NCBI RefSeq assembly: GCF_905115235.1
Contig: NC_051852.1
Span: 36,033,199-36,097,198, forward strand
DNA length: 64,000 bases
Direction: 5' to 3'
Source of the DNA: Hermetia illucens
Lineage: Eukaryota; Arthropoda; Insecta; Diptera; Stratiomyidae
The position numbers and the translations under genes were made by a program. The notes beneath the pieces were generated by a model that was not told the origin of the DNA, ran no database searches, and worked only from the letters and a program-made list of their open reading frames with translations. Within the stretch, counting starts at the first letter, position 1; each line of letters begins with the position of its first letter. This document shows, one piece after another, positions 59,473 through 64,000 of this stretch.

Positions 59473-59575
59473 AAGCTTTTAGGGATATGGAATTGATACA
59501 ACACTGGAATGTCTGGAGTTCCTTACTAAGGCAGGCCTAGACTGGATACCGGTTGTTGCACTGTCGATGATGATG
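59473..59575 (+). mobile_element. LINE-B 3' tail beyond the R1 insertion
   Basis: AATGTCTGGAGTTCCTTACT and GTTGCACTGTCGATGATGAT match 46636-46680, the end of the other spacer LINE-B, with the GATGATGA tail. Confidence 0.65.
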
Positions 59576-60194
59576 AATTAATAATATGATAAATAACCAA
59601 ACACTAAAGTAGAAACTTCCTGTCATATCCAGTCGACTACGAAGGTATGGTGAAAGTCATTCCAGACGTGTTCAGAATGCTAGGATCCAGCGGAGTCTCT
59701 ATGAGCCATTATCGTACAGTGAGGATCCTCAGAGGGAGTGTTTGGTATCGAAGTGAAAGTGAATGAATAGCGGTTTGTTCGGCATAAAGATGTGAATGCA
59801 ACGGGATAATTAATAATAAACAAAAAAATTAATTAAATTGTAAAGCGGACTTAAGAGGGAAATCGGTGAAACGTTAGGCTAGTGTTGTGATCGGGCATAC
59901 AATGCAAATGCGTTTGAAAATAGAACAGAAAATGTCTTAATTAAGGCTAGTTGTAGCGAAGGAAAGGATCTATTTAAATACATTTTTCATATTTGTATAT
60001 GAAATCGTTTACTTTCTTAAAAACATCTGAGTTGTTTGCATCTCAATCGTTCATAAGATGTGAAGATCTTGTCGTGTCGAGCTGAACCATCATTCAGCTG
60101 TATTTTAAACGAAAGATCCTGAGCATCAGTTCAAATCATTGATATGAGTAACATTTTGAGGAGTTGCAGTAGCGGTGAGGAAGACTATTGAAAT
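59576..60194. other. No gene seen
   Basis: AT-rich, no recognisable frame or repeat apart from short runs. Confidence 0.35.
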
Positions 60195-60710
60195 AATGGC
60201 CTGAGAATGTCAAGGAAGGCTGGGAACCCAGAGGCCGTACCTCACAGAATATCTGTGCCAGAAGGAACATTGATCGAGGTGGTGATCCGTCGCGGATCCT
60301 CCCTTTCGCTCGCGGCATTCGGGTCAGGAGTTTTACGGCTCCACGCGCGCGGTCGGGCCGTCTTTTTTAAAATTTTTATTTGCAGGTTTAGCTCGCGTGT
60401 GTTATTTCGTTAGGTGCACACGACCCCCCGCTTTTGTTTAAGTACTTTTTCGAATTCGGTGGGGACCCACGCACCGGCATGGACACGTGAAATTTTGTAT
60501 AATAACATGTGCGGGATCGAAGTGTTCGAAGGACCTCCCTTCACATTCCCGAGCCTGATTAGCAGAGAGGCGTGCAAACACGTGTCGACGCACCACTTCA
60601 ATGGAGCATCAAAATTGCGGGTGGACCTTTACGGTCAATTTAGTCAATTTTTTTAAGATTTTTGGGGTAGCTCTTCCCTCTAGGTGGTCTCCTCTACTAA
60701 GAATGGCCCT
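60195..60710. repeat. Repeat D, third copy
   Basis: GGTCAGGAGTTTTACGGCTC, CGAGCCTGATTAGCAGAGAG, GGACCTTTACGGTCAATTTA parallel 35260-35560. No domain recognised. The start and end differ from the mariner-embedded copy, so this is an independent insertion. Confidence 0.6.
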
Positions 60711-61690
60711 TTCACCATCGTCAACTGTTTGAATCATTACAGTTACGAAACGAATGTAGGGCCGAAAGAGTGTATTGTGATATCAGATGCATCTCCAGGT
60801 TCCTTATGGGGAGCGATACACGATGAAGTGCTAGGTCTTTGCGTACCAGATGAGGCAAGGTTGATTAATTTTTCAGACGATGTAGCGCTGATTGTGATTC
60901 TGAAGCATTCCGAGGACCTGAAACCGTTCCTGCGATCAAATCGTGGTTGCGGATGGGAAAACTGTACTTGACGGAAGGAAAGGCGGAGCCGGTCTTCCAA
61001 TAGCAGGAAAGACGATACTATTAACACCCGAGTTGGTGATCGACGGGGAGGTCGTTTCAAAATTGATTATCAAATACCTGGGGTTAAGGATCGTTCCCAA
61101 ATTGACTTTCAAAGGTATTAGGACTATACTGGATATAGAGCCAGATCATTAGCAGTGATGAAGAAGACTAATATCGGAACTGCAGGATAGCACATAGATG
61201 AGGTAGCGTTTGTTATCTCCGAAATGATCCTCTTTATCTTCGAGCGGTCTTCCGGAGAAGGAGGGTGAATTCGTCCGAAGTGATTGAGAATTTTCAAAAA
61301 GCCACTAGGAAGCAACTGCATAGGAAATCGTGGTAACAAAGAGATAATTCCGGAAAGGGTCGTTGGACATTGAGAAATGGGCCGAGCTAAGGCATGGAGA
61401 GTTGGATTAGAACCTGACACATTTCTTTACTTGGCACGATAATTAAAGGCAGTATTTGCATCGCTTTCAATTGACCAAGTCGAATGTGCTGGGTCGTGTA
61501 GAAGAGAAAAAGGTTGATTGATGCCTTCTATGTAGAAATTCACAACTTTGTAAAAGACACTCCCAGAACTAGATGGGAGTTCAAAAAGCGTGATAGACGA
61601 ATGAAATAAACATGTTGGTGCCGTGTAGAGCAGCGGATGCGAAATAAACAGAATTGGTATGAAGATAAATAACAACAAAACGAAGGTTGG
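60711..61690 (+). mobile_element. R1-clade LINE RT and 3' fragment
   Basis: The frame reads SPGSLWGAIHDEVLGLCVPD and LINFSDDVALIVILKHSEDL (box FSDD for FADD), then decayed YLGLRIVPKL and the C-terminal region parallel to 53530. Ends near ACATGTTGGTGCCGTGTAGA. The RT-to-3' order is kept; frames broken. Confidence 0.72.
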
Positions 61691-62411
61691 CACACAACAA
61701 ACAAAACAATGTAAAGACAACACCAAAAGTGGCCATGAGACAATTTGTCAGCAATTCAATGATTATCAAATGCTCTGAATTTATTATCAATGTTCTGAAA
61801 GCAAATCATTCAGTCGTTCAACTATGCCATGGATGGGTCGGACGTTTTCATAAAAGCTATCTGGGAGAATTCGTCTGGTTTAGGACGGAAATGTACATAC
61901 TTGATTCATATATAAATCTTCGGCTAAACATCTAAATATTTCTAAAAGAAATTGGTAATTTGAAATGACAAAATCAAGAAACAATTCATATCGAAAGTAA
62001 GCCGATACCACAAATACCTGCCGGGGACGCAGGGAACTCTCTACATTTAGGCAGGATTTGCATGGTAAAGTAAGTCAGATTATGTTGCCATTTTCCGTGA
62101 TTCATAAAGCCAACATATTAGAAAATAGCTTAAATATCAACATTCCATTAATGTTTTAATAATTATTTAATAAAACTATTAAAAACTTCGGACTACAACT
62201 AAGTAAAGTATAAATGCGGAGTTGCGGTTTGAAGTATCTGTTAATCATGAATAGAAAGTTATTTGAGTTGCTATAAAATAAATGGATAAATTTCTCTCAA
62301 ATCTAATTTTAGTAGATTAAATAATATCAGGGCAGGAGAAAATCGTTAAATATTAAAAACTTTTGAGTAACTCCAATAATTATTCAAAAATTTTCTAGAA
62401 TGAAAACCAAA
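61691..62411 (+). repeat. H1 unit 8, 5' flank
   Basis: H1 flank wording (ATGAGACAATTTGTCAGCAA; AAACATCTAAATATTTCTAA; TATCAGGGCAGGAG), closest to units 6 and 7. Confidence 0.72.
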
Positions 62412-62490
62412 ATGTCGACTACCGCCCTTCGCGGTTCTCATGAGTTGATGCTCTTTCAGCAGATTTCGGTTTTCAGACATTGTCAAACTG
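62412..62490 (+). promoter_or_regulatory. H1-8 core promoter block
   Basis: CCCTTCGCGGTTCTCATGAG and CAGACATTGTCAAACTG (62474-62490); TATA-less. Confidence 0.5.
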
Positions 62491-62543
62491 TTAAGTTTGT
62501 GTTTATATTTCGGGAATTTATCTAGTATTCCAGCCTATTCGCT

Positions 62544-63167
62544 ATGGCAGAAGGATCAGCACCAGTCGCCGCCCCAGCCGCAGCCAGCCCGAAGAAAGGA
62601 AAGAAAGCAGCAGGTGCACCGAAGAAGCCGAAGTCCAAACCAACTCATCCCCCAACTTCTTCGATGGTAAACGCCGCTATCAAATCTCTGAAGGAACGTG
62701 GAGGCTCATCGCTGCCTGCTATCAAGAAATACTTGGCCGCCAACTACAAAGTGGATGTTGTCAAATTGGCTCCTTTCATCAAGAAGTACCTGAAGAGCGC
62801 TGTTACCTCTGGAAAATTGGTGCAAACTAAAGGAAGTGGTGCCTCCGGTTCATTCAAGCTCCCAGCGAAGGAGAAGACGGAAAAGGCGGCTAAACCGAAG
62901 AAGGCAGCAGCAAAGAAACCTAAAGCCGCCGCTAAACCAAAGAAGGCGGGTGAGAAGAAAACAGCTAAACCGAAGAAGCCAGCCGCAGCTAAGAAAGCAG
63001 CATCTGGTGCCGCTAAAGCAGCCAAGAAATCTGGAACTGTAAAGGCCAAGGCACCAAAGGAGAAAAAAGCGAAAGCCCCAAAAGTAGCTAAAAAGGCACC
63101 AAAGCCTAAGAAGGCAGGAGGAGCAACAAAGAAAGCGGCTCCCAAAAAGGCAGCAGCCAAGAAGTAA
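62544..63167 (+). CDS. Linker histone H1, copy 8
   Basis: Intact 207-residue H1, last of the right (MAEGS) group and the most divergent of it: [10 protein letters not shown] (Gly to Ala), DVVKLAP (Val where others have Gln or Thr), [10 protein letters not shown] and KKAGGATKK. It has KKAGEKK like the left group, not KKTGEKK. The codons around the DVVKLA site (GTCAAATTGGCT) resemble copies 4 and 7. Reading frame, promoter block and 3' processing signals are all kept. Confidence 0.96.
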   Translation: MAEGSAPVAAPAAASPKKGKKAAGAPKKPKSKPTHPPTSSMVNAAIKSLKERGGSSLPAIKKYLAANYKVDVVKLAPFIKKYLKSAVTSGKLVQTKGSGASGSFKLPAKEKTEKAAKPKKAAAKKPKAAAKPKKAGEKKTAKPKKPAAAKKAASGAAKAAKKSGTVKAKAPKEKKAKAPKVAKKAPKPKKAGGATKKAAPKKAAAKK

Positions 63168-63220
63168 ATTGTGAATAGAGTCGATCTCTATTTATGTGAG
63201 GATTCCTCACAAAACCCAAA

Positions 63221-63257
63221 AGTCCTTTTCAGGGCTGCCATACATTTTTACAAAGAG
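63221..63257 (+). terminator. H1-8 histone stem-loop and downstream element
   Basis: AGTCCTTTTCAGGGCT at 63221-63236, followed by GCCA as in copy 5; CAAAGAG at 63251-63257. Confidence 0.87.
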
Positions 63258-63469
63258 TAAAATTCCATTTCTGCTTTAATTATACTGTTGTACCGCTTTT
63301 CGCCCGCGATAATTCCCAGGCTTTTCCACTACGGGCAGATGAAGTAGGGACTCGGAAGCGACTATCAAATGATGACTTCCAGGTCGACGTGAGCCGCTTT
63401 TTTGGTTACGCACATTCAGAAGAGTATTCCTAAATCTATTGCAGGTGAGGCAGATATTCACGTTGAACT

Positions 63470-64000
63470 CGCAGGACCTTGAAACCTTATTACTGCCTCG
63501 TTGATTTACTGTCCTAGACCTTGAGCATTCGTTGGTGTAACTAGCCTGTAGCTTCCATATTTAGTTTGGCTGTAATTCCATCGGCTGCTGGCATGGGTTG
63601 TTTCTTCCGTCTTTGGTAGCGGCAGTCACGGTTGGTGCGATAGTCCAGAGGGTACAGCTTCAGCCTCTACATTTCGTTGCACTGAGTTCGAATCCCAGTC
63701 GTCAAGGATGTCCGTGCTTGTCTTGCATATGTCTCGTTACTGTGTACTTATCACCTGCACAGCATGAATTGCGATGCTAATGAAACTGAAGCATGTTCAG
63801 AGTCTTTGTGGATGCCCTACATTCCCCTGAGGAGCTAACAGAAATTGCTACGAGAATTTGTGCGTCGTTGTCAGGTGTCGAGATCTATAGTTCGCCCCTA
63901 TACTGGTTGCAGAGCAGTTAATATTTAACTCGTCGATCTAATATGCCCATACGGTTGGAAATCAGATTTCCCTCTTTGCCTCGGCAGGATGAGTATCGCT
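63470..64000 (-). mobile_element. LINE-B fragment, interrupted, running off the window
   Basis: 63530-63598 parallels 13845-13940 (CCTTGAGCATTCGTTGG) and 63930-64000 parallels 14087-14150 (GGAAATCAGATTTCCCTCTT). About 300 unrelated bases, including a tRNA-like stretch, lie between and replace about 150 bases of LINE. Confidence 0.65.
63620..63715 (+). mobile_element. tRNA-like stretch, possible second SINE family
   Basis: A-box-like TAGTCCAGAGGG (63641) and a near-perfect B box AGTTCGAATCC (63685-63695), 44 bases apart. No clean acceptor stem was found, so a decayed tRNA-derived SINE is more likely than a tRNA gene. It lies inside the LINE-B fragment. Confidence 0.35.

Noticed and set aside
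17500-64000. Core histone genes hidden in the spacers
   Set aside because: No frame of about 100-140 codons with H2A, H2B, H3 or H4 sequence exists on either strand; spacers hold transposon relics.

Overview
The window is animal nuclear DNA, almost certainly from an insect and most likely a fly (Diptera). The H1 globular domain is dipteran-like, histone mRNA 3' ends are present, one host gene has a large spliceable 5' UTR intron, and LINEs of the R1, Jockey and RTE types dominate, with a Penelope-like element and mariner relics. The species cannot be named from the sequence alone.

Layout. Positions 1-8.7 kb hold one minus-strand host gene, a polyubiquitin gene with 12 head-to-tail ubiquitin units (862-3603). 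A consensus splice acceptor lies 15 bases upstream of its ATG, and a donor plus a TATA box lie near 8.47-8.70 kb, so the gene probably has a 4.85 kb 5' UTR intron that carries several repeat relics. From 8.8 to 10.4 kb nothing is recognisable. From 10.4 to 17.2 kb lies a nest of broken minus-strand LINEs (RTE type, a second EN/RT family called LINE-B here, and a Jockey-like scrap).

From about 17.5 kb to the right edge runs a tandem array of eight intact plus-strand linker histone H1 genes (18690, 25844, 30567, 37427, 43626, 48749, 54864, 62544), each 207 codons, plus two H1 tail fragments (32760, 38539). No core histone gene (H2A, H2B, H3, H4) lies anywhere in the window, so this is a solo-H1 array and not the usual insect histone quintet. 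Every intact copy has the same TATA-less upstream block, a histone stem-loop about 53-56 bases after the stop, and a CAAAGAG downstream element, which marks replication-dependent, non-polyadenylated mRNAs. Spacing varies from 4.7 to 7.7 kb because the spacers carry different transposons. Several old insertions (LINE-B with the same 5' truncation, a mariner/D-repeat composite, R1 3' pieces) are shared between units, so the units were duplicated after those insertions.

The strongest unusual points are the solo-H1 array itself, the split of its proteins into a left (MAEES) and a right (MAEGS) subfamily with mosaic residues that suggest gene conversion, nested insertions that can be ordered in time (a Jockey inside an R1, an R1 inside LINE-B with a 15-base target duplication, a tRNA-derived SINE inside another repeat), and the polyubiquitin promoter with its 18-base perfect palindrome. 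All boundaries of repeats are by eye and approximate.
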